Assembly: GCA_029582165.1 (NCBI GenBank) | Contig: CM055883.1 | Span: forward strand, 21,426,001-21,490,000 | Direction: 5' to 3' | Length of the DNA: 64,000 bases | Source of the DNA: Portulaca oleracea | Taxonomy: Eukaryota > Streptophyta > Magnoliopsida > Caryophyllales > Portulacaceae | Part shown: positions 47,784-60,041 of the stretch, in pieces | Position numbering within the stretch: the stretch's first letter is position 1 | How the letters are laid out: each line of letters opens with the position of its first letter | Notes under the pieces: generated by a model | Told to the model about the DNA's origin: nothing | Seen by the model: the letters and a program-made list of their open reading frames with translations, nothing else | Database searches by the model: none | Position numbers and translations under genes: made by a program

Positions 47784-48731
47784 ATGGATGATCTAGCTCC
47801 ACAAAATGTTGTTTCGCATTTCAGCTCTCTAATTGGTGAAAGAGATATCTGCCTTCGTTTTGTTCCCCCAAAATCGATTGAGGGTACTCTCTGCGCTGAA
47901 ATTGAAGAGGAGGATGTAGTTGTGGACAACTGGGAGAATTCTGTGCTATGTAAGGTACTTGGTTTGAATTTATCTTTTCTTGAGATGAATAATTTCGTTC
48001 GTTCTATCTGGAGAGATAAGGAGATTGAAAAAGTTGTTAAGGCTAGACGGGATAATTATGTTGTTAAATTCCAGGATTAACATGATAAGAATGTGGTTAT
48101 GGAGAAGGGGATTTTCTACTTTGGTAATAAACCTATGATTGTGAAGGAGTGGTCTGCGAGTATGAGTATTGATACAGATTCAATATCTTCTTTACCAGTT
48201 TGGGTTATTCTTCCGAGGTTTGATACTAAGTATTGGAATGCTAATGGGTTTAGTAAGATCGGCAGTACTCTGGGAATTCCAATTAAAACTTGTCTCCGGA
48301 CTAGAGATAAGTTAGATATCACGGCTGCTAGACTTCTTGTGGAAATGAATGTGGATGGCCATTTTCCTGATATGGTTCAGTTTGTTGAAAATGGAGTTGT
48401 GATCTCACAAAAAGTTGTTTATGATTGGAAACCTATAAAATGCAGTCATTGCAAAAATTTTGGTCATGAGGTGATTGATTGTAAATTGAAGAAGCAGAAT
48501 AATGCTCAGACAGTCCAACATTCAGTAGTTGTTGAGGAGATTAACCCTATGGAGAAGGATCAGAGATCACCAAGTCCTCCTGTGCATGTAAGACCGATTG
48601 TTACTCCTTCTGTCCCTTCTAAACATTTGCCACCTAAAACGGGAACTCTTAGACCTCAAACCATCAGAGCGGGGGAGGTTCTTAGAGCTTTCCAAAAGGC
48701 AGGAGGGAAGATTCTGGGTAATAATGGTTAA
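47784..48731 (+). pseudogene. LINE copy B ORF1: DUF4283 and CCHC zinc knuckle
   Basis: ATG at 47784 (MDDLAPQNVVSHF) opens the DUF4283 domain (GERDICLRFVPPK, NWENSVLC, VVKFQD). An in-frame TAA at 48078-48080 breaks the frame. The same frame then runs to 48731 with KIGSTLGIPIKTCLRT, zinc knuckle CSHCKNFGHEVIDC and a Pro-rich tail. The single stop is the only obvious lesion. Expected to bind element RNA in a ribonucleoprotein. Confidence 0.9.
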
Positions 48732-51700
48732 TATTATGAACTGGAACATTAGAGGTTGTGGGAAGGTTAATAAGCAGATAGATATTCGCAACTATCTACA
48801 TAATCATCAGGTAAGTCTTGTTGGCTTGCTTGAGTTTAAAACAAAATTTGAAAAAATGGCAGAGATTGGTTCTAGTATGTTGAATGGTTGGGTCTTTGTT
48901 CATAATGCTTGTCCTGGTGGTAAATGTCGCATTGTGGTTACTTGGAAGCCAAATGTTTATGTGGTGGATGTTTTAGACATTCAGAAGCAATGGATACATA
49001 TTCTCGTTACTCGTTTGATTGATGGTATTAAATTCCATGTTACTTTAGTTTATGGTCAGAATCAATTACAAGATAGAAGAATTCTTTGGGAGAAACTAAA
49101 TGATTTGAGCCATCAGGTTGGAGAAGGATGTTGGTTTTAGGGGATTTTAATGCAGTTCTTTTCCTTGAGGATCGTATTGGTGGAACTTCTGTTGAGTTCT
49201 TTGAAACTATTGATTTCCATGATTGTGTCAAAGCTACTAATTTGCAGGAATTAAGCTTTCAGGGGTGACCATTTTACCTGGACTAATTCTCATGTGTGGT
49301 CAAAAATTGATAGGGCTTTCTCGAATGATGAGTGGCTTCTTCAAGTGGGGTTTGCTCACACTGTTTTTCTTCCTTTTGGTCTATCTGACCATACTCCAAT
49401 TCTTATTTCCTTTCCTGGTGCTCCCCAGAGAAAGGGTGGTTTCAAATACTGCTCTATGTGGCATAATGATGTTGGGTATAGGGATGTTATTAATAATGCT
49501 TTATCAATGAAGACTCCAGGTTGCAAAATTTATCAGTTCCATAGATTTCTTGTTTCTCTAAGAAATCCTCTCAAATGTTTGCATACAGATAAATACTATG
49601 ATATTCACCATCAAGTGGATAAGGCTCGTGTCCATTTGGAGAATATTCAAAAAGACATTTTGGCTGATAAACATAATGTGGAGCTGAGGGATTTGGAGAA
49701 GAGCCAGAAAACTGCTTATATTTCTATTCTTAATTCTGCTCAGCAGCTTATGCGTCAACAAGCTGAGATTGAGTGGTTGAATTTGGGTGACTGCCCTTCT
49801 CATGTTTTCTTTGCCAAAATGAGGAAAAGACAGTTAGGCAGCTATATTTTCTCTATTACTACTGAAGATGGTGCTCTCCTTACTGGCTTTGAGAATGTTG
49901 CTTCTGAATTCTTGAGATACTTTGAGAATCTTTTGGGGAAAAAGGTGTATACCAGAATTCCTATACAGCATGATATCATTCATTTGGGTAACCTGTTGAG
50001 TGTTGAATCACAAGTGAAGCTTCTCAGGCCCTTCAATATGGAGGAGGTTAAGAAAATTGTTTTTTCTATTTCTGAGCTCAAAGCTCCGGGCCCAGATGGT
50101 TTTAGCAGTGCTTTTTACCATTTCAACTGGGATAGTATTGGGATCTTATTTTGTGAAGCTTTATTTGAATGCTTGGATAATGTCTCTATTCTGGCTAGTA
50201 TTAATGAAACGATTATTTCCTTGATTCCCAAGAAAGTTAATCCTGAGACTCCTGCTGATTTCAGACCCATCTCATGCTGTAACGTCTCTTACAAATGTCT
50301 TTCAAGGCTTTTATTTGATCGTTTAAGGGAAGTTCTACCTTGTATTATTAATCAGAGTCAAGGTGTTTTGGTCCCTGGGAGTGAAATTGTTCAAAATATT
50401 CTGCTATGTCAGGAGATTTCTTCAGGTTATGGTAGGAGGAAACTTTCCCCAAGATGTATCATGAAGGTGGATCTTAAGAAAGCTTATGACTCTATTTTCT
50501 GGGAATGCATTGAGGAGGCTCTCGTTGCTTTTAGATTTCCCCCCAGATTCATCCAATGGATCATGATGTGTATCTCATCTCCTTCATACTCTATTAACAT
50601 CAACGGGCAACATCATGGTTATTTTAAAGGTGGGAGAGGTCTTCGAAAAGGTGATCCTCTTTCTCCTTTATTGTTTGTGATAGTGATGGAGTATCTCTCA
50701 AGGCTTTTGGATAATCTGCAGTACAATCCTGAGTTCAAATTCCATCCGGGGTGTAAGGATTTAAAGATCAATCATCTTCTCTTTGCAGATGATCTAATTA
50801 TTTTCTGCTCTGCTGATGTTAAATCTGCTCATTGCATAGACAATATTTTGACCCACTTTGCCCTTAGCACTGGTTTGACTGCAAATTTGTCTAAATCTCA
50901 GATTGTTTTTGCTGGTTGCAATAATCACTTGGCTCATTCTGTGGCTGATATCTTGAGGTTTGAGGTTGGTTCTTTCCCTATCAAATACCTAGGTGTCCCC
51001 ATTACCACTGGTAGAGTTGGGAAATTTGATTGCCTTGCCTTGGTTGATAAGATAACTGCTAGGATCTGTTCCTGGTCCTCGAGAAACCTTTCTTATACTG
51101 CTCGTACTCAGTTGATTAATTCTGTTTTGATGAGTGTGTTTAGTTATTGGGCAAACATTTTTGTTATCCCAATTAATGTTGTGGAGCAGATTATAAAGGT
51201 TTGTAGAAATTTCCTGTGGTCTGGTGATCATATATATCATAGAACCCCTTTGGTGGCTTAGGACATTGTTTGTTCTCCTAAGAAATTTGGTGGTCTTGGT
51301 GTAAGGAATCCTAGGATTTGGAATCTGGCTACAATTGGCAAGCTTGTTTGGAACATTGCTCAAAAGGAGGATTCTTTATGGGTTAGGTGGATTCATGAAC
51401 AGTATATGAAAAATAGAAGCTTATGGCATTACAAACCCCCTGTCAGCAGTTCTTGGTCATGGAAACAAATTTGCAAAGTTAAGGATTTTAATAAAACTGT
51501 AAAGGTGTTAGCAACGGTTGTTTCTCTGTGAGGAACTGTTATTTGGAGTTATTACCTGTCTCTGGAAACTGGGAATGGTATCACATCATCTGGGACAATT
51601 TCTCTCCTCCCAGACATAAATTTATAGCTTGGGTTGCTGCTCAAAACAAGCTTCCTACGGCTGTCAGGCTTGCTGCTCATGGTAGCAATATTACGACCTC

Positions 51701-52076
51701 CTGCTGCTTATGTAACAATGGTGAGGAGACAACATATCATCTTTTTTCGCAGTGTTCCTTCATAAGACATATCCTGCCGGTTTTTGGCAGTAAGCTGGGC
51801 ATCAAGTATGATTTTAATTCCCTGCATCACTGGCTCTCCAATTGGCAGAACATGAAGAAGTCTTCCAAGATTAAGCTGTCTGCTGCTGCTGTTGCTTCTT
51901 CAACCATTGCCATAGTTTGGGAATGGAGGAATTATAAAAAATTCCCTGGGAAGCAGAAAGATACAAGTATTGAAGAGGCTATTCGAAGGATCCACCACAC
52001 TCTTATACAAAGACTTTTATTTCTTTCAAAGAAAGGTAAAAAATATTCTGGGTGTATAGAAAATTTACTCCATTAG
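48724..52076 (+). pseudogene. LINE copy B ORF2: endonuclease, reverse transcriptase, zf-RVT
   Basis: ATG at 48724 lies inside the end of ORF1. The endonuclease (NIMNWNIRGCGK, SDHTPI) is disturbed by a one-base loss near 49127 and a one-base gain near 49266 that compensate each other. RT (49294-51261) has APGPDGFSSAFY, DFRPISCCN, DLKKAYDSIFWE, KGDPLSPLLF (usually QGDPLSP) and FADDLIIFC. TAG at 51259-51261 replaces a Trp codon, and another shift near 51505 precedes the zf-RVT domain (SPPRHKFIAWVAAQ, CCLCNNGEETTYHLFSQC; 51528-52076). Confidence 0.93.
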
Positions 52077-52150
52077 GGTTGTGATACTCTTTGTTCTGTT
52101 TTGGCTTGGCCTCGTTTTGGGCTTTTAATGAGAATTAACTTTCTGCCAAA

Positions 52151-52172
52151 ATATATATATATATATATATAT
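52151..52172. repeat. (AT)n tail of LINE copy B
   Basis: Eleven AT units directly after CTGCCAAA. Confidence 0.85.
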
Positions 52173-52173
52173 A

Positions 52174-52190
52174 CTCGTGCGTTGCACGGG
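52174..52190 (-). mobile_element. Helitron 3'-end hairpin (minus strand), terminus missing
   Basis: The minus strand reads CCCGTGCAACGCACGAG, a short stem of the type found just before plant Helitron CTAG ends. The expected CTAG is not present; TA repeats and the LINE 3' end follow instead. The Helitron body would extend to higher coordinates (52191 onward, interrupted by the solo LTR). Its 5' end was not found. Confidence 0.45.
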
Positions 52191-52555
52191 ACAAAAGTAA
52201 ATCACATATATGTTGAAATAATGTTTAATTTATATATTAAATGATATGGAGGAAAACTTATAAAAATAAATAAGTATACAACTAATGCTTAACAATAAGA
52301 AAAATAGTACATAAAATTAAAAGAAAGAAAGAAAGGAAGGAAGAAAATTAGAGGAAGAATTACCTTTGTACATATTTTCTCTCTATTTGTAAAACCCCAA
52401 AGACATCCAAAGGTATTGACTGTGACGTCGTTAATAAATTAGGTTGACTTCGTTAATTGTTAAAATGTTCGGTTGTGATTATTTCGCTAACGTTTGAGCT
52501 CGTAGGATCGTTAAGGGACTAACAAGGGTATAATGGTAACATCGAAGGGTTAAGA

Positions 52556-52729
52556 TTATTATTATTATTATTACATAATTATTATTATTAGTACTATTAA
52601 GTGATTATCATTGTTATATGATTTGTATTTCTCTTATATATAATTATTAGTATTATGTGTTGTGTTATGTTTTATTTCTATTAGTATTTATTATTATTAT
52701 CATCTTTATTATTATTATTATTATTATTA

Positions 52730-52770
<41 letters not shown>
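52556..52770. repeat. (ATT)n-rich microsatellite in the solo LTR
   Basis: Interrupted ATT repeats at the position corresponding to the AAT microsatellite of each array LTR. Confidence 0.85.
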
Positions 52771-54659
52771 TTACAATGGGATAATTATTATTATGTGAGC
52801 ATTATTATTCTTATGTGATATTTATTAATATTATTATTTTTATTATTATTTCTTATTAATATTAGTGGTGTTATTTTATTAGTAATGGTTGTTAGTGATA
52901 TTATTTAGTAGTATTAGTAATAGTAAAATTTTACCTTAGTTAGAATTGGTTAGGATCTAGATTGTTAGCCAGTTAGAAGGATCTCGGTAGAATTAGATTA
53001 AGTTAATGGGTGATGATAAGTGTCTTACCCCAAGACACTGTTTAAATGTCTTCTCCCTTATAAAATTAATACTAATTATCATTTTTAACCCCAATTTTTT
53101 TGACAAATACTATTAATTATCAATTATAAGAAGCTTGGAATGTGTTGGCTACGCGAACAATTAAAATTGACACCCTAACGAATGAACCCCATCCGTTGGG
53201 CATATTTTAGACTTTTTTTGTAAATTTTAAAAAATATCGATAAATTTACACGATTCACCTATAAATATTTAAAGGTGTTTTAAAACCCCTTTTATTAATT
53301 TCATAAGTTTTATAGTGTATTATATTTATTAAAGTTTCAAACTTTAGGTATTCATTATTATTCTATTTTGTTACGTGACGATTTTTATTATTACGTTATT
53401 ACCGATTTTTCTTTACTTAAAAAGATTTAATTTTGGTTATAATTGGTTGTAATTGAACCTTAGCCGTTTTTTTATGTTTTATGAAGTTAGAGGTCCAAAG
53501 TCTAGTTTATTTTGATTATTAGTGTGAGTTTTAAGTTTATGTGTTTAATTGGAAATTAATATATTTATTTGAGTATTTTGTGCTAATTAGTTTGTTGGGG
53601 TTGGTCTTGTTGGGTTAAGAGGGTTAAAGGGTGTCTTTTGACTTGGATTCTTTTAGATGTCAAAGTGCGAGTCTTGGATGGAGTTGATTAGAGTTAGGAT
53701 TGGAGATACAAAATAAAATTTAAATCAGTTTTGAGACAAATCGATAGGGTGTAAAAAACGGATCACCATGTGAGGTATAGTCGTCCTTTGATCGAACCCT
53801 TTGAAGTGAAGGTTCCTTAAGATGTTACCTTTCATAGGAATTTTGCGGATCGGACTTTGGAGTTGTATAAATCAAGTTATACCCCGATTACCAGACCTAG
53901 GTAAGATCTGGACAGTTTGGATTGATGACTGTTTTTGAGGACCTTAGAGTATGTTTTTAGTCTCGGATTCAACAGAAGAGTTTTAGTAGACATCTCGAGG
54001 TTTTCGAAAAGTCCAAAACCAGACCCATAGAATGTCGGGAAGTCAAGTTATGACCCTTTTTTAGGTGAATGCTATAATCTGTCTTATTGATGATAATTAT
54101 TAATGAAAGTGTTGTTGAGTGAAAAGGTTGTTTTGATCTTGTTATGTGACTACTTGGAATGTGTTAGGTAATTTAAAGTGTAAATTCATGAATGATGGGA
54201 ACCTATGGTGTTCCTAGGGGAGGGTTAGTTAGAAGTTAGTTAATACTAACTTCGAAGGGCGCGTTTTGATTAGAGTAATTATTTCTCTTTTAGGCCCGAG
54301 CTAATTCGCGTCGTTAGTGAGCTCAAGTGTGTCCGTTTTGCTGTGAAGTGAAGCTAACTAGGTAATGTCTATGCTCTAATCCCCACTGGGATGCTCTTTA
54401 AATGTGTTTTAATGTTTTCTAATCTGTTTTGAGAATTGCATCCCGAAAAAGGACTTTATGTGGAAAATGTGGCCATCTGTTTTGGATAACTGTTTGTAGT
54501 TGTTATACCTTGATTTGAGTTGAGAAATTGGATGGTCTTTTATTAGTGGTTTTGTCATTGGTTTTGATAACCTGGGTTGGGTTTGACTTGAGAGCTGTGA
54601 GCTGAGTTTTGCATAAGATACTAATAATTCAAAGTGAAACATTAAGCGGGTTTATTATA

Positions 54660-54808
54660 TTGATGCCTTTGGTAGGCGGTTCCTTTGATGCCTTTGGTAG
54701 GCGATGGTTGATGCCTTTGGTAGGCGATTATTTTGATGCCTTTGGTAGGCGATTATCTTTGATGCCTTTGGTAGGAAAATGTTTTGATGCCTTTGGTAGG
54801 TGACATTA
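54660..54808. repeat. Minisatellite, six units of about 25 bp
   Basis: Unit core GATGCCTTTGGTAGGCGA followed by a T-rich spacer of 4-8 bases. It occupies the LTR position where the array LTRs have an 83-bp duplication. A short plus-strand open frame across it merely translates the repeat. Confidence 0.9.
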
Positions 54809-55712
54809 CCTTATGGGATTTGATATCTCGCCTACATAATAAAAAGGATGGGTTAGGTTGAGGAAAACAGTTGTAAGGGTTAAACGGTTTCTGAAAAGGT
54901 TTGACTTGCTCCCTCTCCCTTAAATGAATTGAAATGAATTTGAATTATTTTTAATAGTAGGGGTAGACATTATTGAGATTTCCCCTCATTTTTGAAATGT
55001 TTTGTTTTCAGGTGATGATCAATATGCTGGGAACAGGAATTAGCAGTGAGGCTTGGCATGCTTAGTTCTTATTAGTTGTGTTATGTTTCAATTCAGAAAG
55101 ACTTGAAGTTAGGGTTGTTAAGTTTGTTTTCTCAATTTGAGTTTGTTAGTTTGGTTTACCGCGCGTTATCAGACAGTTGTAGTTTCCTTCTCGCCTTATA
55201 TTCCTTCGGGGATACAGTAGTGACGCCCAATAAGAGTTTGAGTCTTCCGCTAATTTTGTCTGTTAACGTCAGTTTGACTTTGACTTCTCTATAATTTAAT
55301 TTCCGGGGCGTTACACTATTATAGTTGAACTTGAATCATATTTATTTTCATTCACATAGGACGAAAGGATAGTGAAATATATGATGTTTGTAATTACAAA
55401 TGAAAAGCTAACAATTTCACAATTATATAGGCCCTGTTCGGCAACAACGTTTAGAATAGCTTTTAGCGTTTTGACCAGTTTAAACGCTATTTTATCAATT
55501 TTTAGTTGTTCGGTGCGGGAGCGTTTACAATTAACGGATAGCGTTTAAACTAGCGTTTTTGATAAATTTCTAAACATTACACTAAGTAACGTCAAAGTAG
55601 TGATGGCAGCGTTTGTTGATTTGTTTTCATATGTACCCATCATTACATAATTGGGCAAGGCAACATATTTGATTGAACAAATTCAACATTGCCATGTGTA
55701 TCTCACTATACA

Positions 55713-55713
55713 C

Positions 55714-55768
<55 letters not shown>

Positions 55769-55787
55769 AATAATAATAATAATAATA
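55713..55787. repeat. (ATT)n(AAT)n palindromic microsatellite
   Basis: ATT units switch to AAT units at about 55765, forming a self-complementary block. Confidence 0.9.
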
Positions 55788-55861
55788 CTTTTTCCATCTA
55801 AAAGAATTGCCTCATCTTATTTTAACGGTATTTGATGTAACACTTTGATCAATAACTTTTC

Positions 55862-56183
55862 GCGTTTTAGATTACTATTTTGTTAAAGTATATTGAACAA
55901 AAAGCATTTTCCATTACAAATCTATCAATTCTAATTTTATCTAATAGTTCAATATACAATACGATAAATTAACAGGCAAAATTTAAAATTTTCTACCTCA
56001 TTAGTCAGACATTGACAATTTTGCGTTTTAGATTACTATTTTGTAAAAATATATTGAACTAAAAGCATTTTCCATTACAAATCTATCAATTCTAGTTTTA
56101 TCTAATCGTTCAATATACAATACGATAAATTAACAGTCAAAATTTAAAATTTTCTACCTCATTAGTCAAACATTGACAACTTT
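55862..56183. repeat. 161-bp tandem duplication
   Basis: Two collinear units (55862-56022, 56023-56183), both starting GCGTTTTAGATTACTATTTT and differing by scattered substitutions, inside the Harbinger-like MITE. Confidence 0.88.
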
Positions 56184-56489
56184 TTTTGTGGCGAATAGAG
56201 TAATTAATAATAAAAATAATAATGATGATGATGATAATGATGATAGAATAATAATAATGACGATGACGATAATAAAATAATGACGAGGACAACAACAACA
56301 AGAACAAGAGATATGTCATTTTTAGTCATTTCACATTCATCAGCCATTCTAACATCTGATTTCACCGAACACATTCTTTACATACAACTTTTTTAACAGC
56401 TATCACCTATCGGCTAATATAAATCACCTATCCGCTACATTAACAGTTATCCACTACTCAATCCGCTCTTTTTGTCGAACAGGGCCATA

Positions 56490-58689
56490 GACCAATTGAT
56501 AGAAAATGAGACATTACCTCAAAAAAATATTAAAGAATAAGAATTTTAATTTCATATGTTATCCCCTTTATCGTGGTGAAAATATAAGACGAACACATGA
56601 ATCCTTTATTTTATTGTTCATTTGCTGTTGCCTCATTATTTTATATGAGAAACTAAAAGAATATAAGAGATACAATAGAAAAATATAGGTATTTAAAATT
56701 TTATTCATTTCCATTTTGGCATGTATGAATGAAATAATAAAAAAAAACCAATCATTACAAATAATTATCAATAATTATTAAATGAAAATAAGATAAATTT
56801 CAAATAATGATCAATCGATAAATAATATTTTTTTAAAAAAAGGTTTTATTAAATAATACAATATATGATTCAATATGCAATTTATGGTTGTAAACATTCA
56901 AGTAACCTTTTTGTCTTCTTTATATTACTGATCAATGAATAAAAGTATTATCAAGGAAGGAATAAAGACAACAATATATTTCATTGTTTACTTTTTTTCT
57001 TTTACAACTAAAAATAGACTTAAATATTCATACAAATTGATTGAATTTACATTTTTAAATATTAAACGTGTTTGCTCTTATTAATCCCCATTTCGTTAGT
57101 TAATAAGATATTAATAATATATTCTATCCTATTATAAATGGATGATTAGACTAATTAAACGTTAACAACAAATTAATTCCCATGTCGTATATGGATGAAT
57201 AAAAAGTAATAAAAAAATTAATAATATATTTGTTCTTGTAATTATATTAATATTATTCTAATTTTGTCTTTATTTTGATATTACTTTTGAAGAAATTATT
57301 CTTTACTTCGTTCTCCATATGTTTTGCTTTATAAAAGAAGTTATAAAGTAATCTGTATTTTATTTCAGCTGAAAATTATAAACTATAATTCTATATAAAA
57401 AACATATAACATATTTATTTATCATCTTGTCCAAGGTAGTGATCCATGTAATTGATGAACGGTAAGAATACTAAAATGAAAAGTAAATATATTAATATAT
57501 TTGTTTTTTGCTTATGTTTACCTCATGTTTTTGGATTTTGTCTTACAATTCCTCTTCATTCTGCAATCAAATGGAAGACAAATAGTACATTTAAATATAT
57601 TTTTTGAGTGTGTATGAAATGTTATTATTCTTTAATCCACTTTACTTTTTATTTTATTTACAATATAAGCCTATTTGCTATGTTGTAGGTGTTTGTTCTA
57701 GATTTATAGTAGAATTGAATTGAGAAAAATGTGCTAAACATGCAATTAAGAACCGATCGTACCTTTAGTATTGCTGAGAAGTAATTTATGTACTATGTTT
57801 CTATAGTGTACGTACCCCTTGAAGTTATACCTCAATTAGTCTTCCTTGAATCTCGATCCAATTTGCCGGTTGAAATTATTTTTGAAAATTACTGTATAAA
57901 ATTGCTCATGAAAATAGATGATATTATATGAGTAAGGTACATGATTTATTGGATTATGAGTAAATGACTATCGTTAGTGTGAATATTGATCCCTTGTAGA
58001 AGAGTATATACTGGAGATTATTTAGGCTCAAAGGTGAACACAATTCCACTTACATTTTTATAGTGACAATTGTATGAGTTATAAACAAAATTAAAAACAT
58101 TGCAAATATTAATAGCTAATAACCTCCCACTAATCAACCCTTTAAATTCTAGAGACAATAAATTAAATTACATTCGATTCCATTTTTAAATGCAAGTTTA
58201 AATATATAAATTTAATAATATGTATTGAATTGTGATTAGCTAGCTATTAATATGCTAATTAAATGGAAAAGTACACGATATGGAGAATATTGTTACTATT
58301 AAAAATATGAGTATAAAAGGCATCCATACAACATTACTTACACTAAATATGAGTATAAAAGACATGAAATATTAAAATATAATGAATTAAATTCTAGAAT
58401 ATAGTATAGTCGATAGCAAGATATATGAAATTTTAAACAAAAATTTAAACAATAACATTTATAGTGTAGTTAACCTTTTGTCATTTGTACGTAGTGAAAA
58501 CTAATTTTCATAATAGTGTCAACTTTTGTTTAATTTTGATACACAATATCCAACATTCAATACTTAGATCTAATAAAGCAAATGAATATAAGCAAAATAA
58601 ATTTAAATTTGCATATATTAAAATTGAAAATTAAATAAGTTTCAATATACATGAGTAATCTTGATAACTAATAAAAGGATATATAAATT
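56490..58689. other. AT-rich stretch with no recognised gene
   Basis: AT-rich throughout with stop codons in all frames. The only open frames are short and low-complexity. No TIRs or LTR ends were seen. It may include body sequence of the Helitron whose 3' hairpin is at 52174. Confidence 0.6.
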
Positions 58690-58715
58690 ATTATATTGGA
58701 TCAATGCACATGGTC

Positions 58716-58870
58716 TTACCACACTCGACTGCCAGGTGTTGATGTTGCGTATCATCATTGAAGAACACAATTGCACATTCAAATGGTGTTACCATTCACC
58801 ACACTTGAATGTTGCATGTTGGTGTTGTATATCATCATTGAAAAACACCATCCATGATGCTCTTACTACA
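58716..58870. repeat. Imperfect 80-bp direct repeat
   Basis: ACCACAC...GTGTTG...ATCATCATTGAA...AACAC recurs with a period of 80 bp (58718 and 58798) in locally more GC-rich sequence. An open frame spans it (58661-58885) without a recognised domain. Confidence 0.65.
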
Positions 58871-59987
58871 ACAAAAATATCATAGAAAAGTAAAAAAATT
58901 CAATTCCCAAATATAAGTACGAAGTCTAAAATGTTGCGAATTACTAAGCTAAATTGAAAACTTCTTGAATAGAAAGGTAGCCACTAAAGGAAAAGACTTA
59001 CAATAACCGTAAACATTGCTATATATTGTTATAATAAACAACAATGAAGAATTAGAACTAAGATATGCAATATTCAAGTGTGCAATACCCTTATGAAAAG
59101 GCTATGTGATAGGATATTTATACAATGCCACAATATTTACCATTATAAATACTTAATATAATAAATTTAAATAAATTATCAATTTAAAATAAACTACAAA
59201 ATGATTATTTATCTATAATTTATTTCCAAAACATGCATACGTTGAGGAGCGACTATTGATTGCAAATATTTAAGACAATAAATATATATAATTAATTTTA
59301 CCTAATTACTACCTCACTAATGAAGTATTGTATTTTGACCTAGAATGCTAATGTACATTTTGCACAGTCATGGATACCTTTAAATTAAAATATTATATAA
59401 ATTTTATATAAAAATTTATATCACATAGAATAGGAAGAAAGCTAATCAAATTCTAAATTTTAGGTAAATACTATATCATCAATTAATATTCCATTAACAT
59501 GACACAAAAGATTGAAAACTACACTGTGAAAACATGTATTTTTTTCTAAAAAACAAGAAACTAAATTATATATATCTTACATATATAAGTGAAAATTAAA
59601 TTATATAGATCTGAAATTGTAACCTTATTGAACAATTTTATCCTCATAATTTTTTGAGACACCTCAAACTATACTTTAAAAATATTCATTTCAAAAAAAT
59701 AATTGTGTACAAATTATTAGAATGTTACTGCTTTTTTTTTTTCTCTTTGGTGGTATTAAGTAGAGTGAATAAACAAATTTATTGCAAAATTATACAACAA
59801 AATCATAAGAACATAAAGGGTCTTGAATGGTCAATAATTCAATAAATATATTAATTTACTTTGTTAGCTCACCATTAAAACATTCAAAAAAATAAAACAA
59901 AAAAAGAAATATTTAATTATATATTTCCACAAAGGTCCTTCTTAAAAGAAATATATTTCAACCCTCGCCCTTTGCACCAAGAAAAAA

Positions 59988-59991
<4 letters not shown>
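58871..59991. other. AT-rich stretch with no recognised gene
   Basis: No coding, RNA or transposon-end signal was recognised by eye. Confidence 0.6.

Positions 59992-60034
<43 letters not shown>
59992..60034. repeat. (AT)n microsatellite
   Basis: About 21 AT units bordering the left side of a MITE. Confidence 0.95.
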
Positions 60035-60038
<4 letters not shown>

Positions 60039-60041
60039 ATA

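Larger units (their letters stand above)
47590..52150 (+). mobile_element. L1-type plant LINE, copy B (plus strand, decayed)
   Basis: Same family as copy A and similarly complete: 5' leader, ORF1 (47784-48731), ORF2 (48724-52076), 74-bp 3' UTR ending CTGCCAAA and a TA tail. It has fewer lesions than copy A, including a single 655-codon open stretch through RT. Confidence 0.9.
52388..55315 (+). mobile_element. Solo LTR related to the 1-31609 array
   Basis: 2928 bp starting TGTAAAACCCC and ending GGGGCGTTACA, flanked by a perfect 5-bp duplication CTATT (52383-52387, 55316-55320). Collinear with array LTRs in the opposite orientation: shared landmarks include the AGGTGTTTTAAAACCCCTTTTA region (53270), CGGGAAGTCAAGTTATG (54035) and TTTTGTTTTCAGGTGATG (55000). 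It lacks the GC-rich cassette and has a different minisatellite. It was formed by LTR-LTR recombination of an ancestral element. Confidence 0.92.
55430..56486. mobile_element. Harbinger-like MITE with internal duplication
   Basis: Ends GGCCCTGTTCGGCAA and (inverse) GGCCCTGTTCGACAA form short TIRs of the PIF/Harbinger GGCCCTGTT type. They are flanked by ATA on both sides (55427-55429, 56487-56489). The interior has an ATT/AAT microsatellite and a 161-bp tandem duplication. No transposase. The 3-bp duplication is short and AT-rich, so the superfamily call is moderate. Confidence 0.75.
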
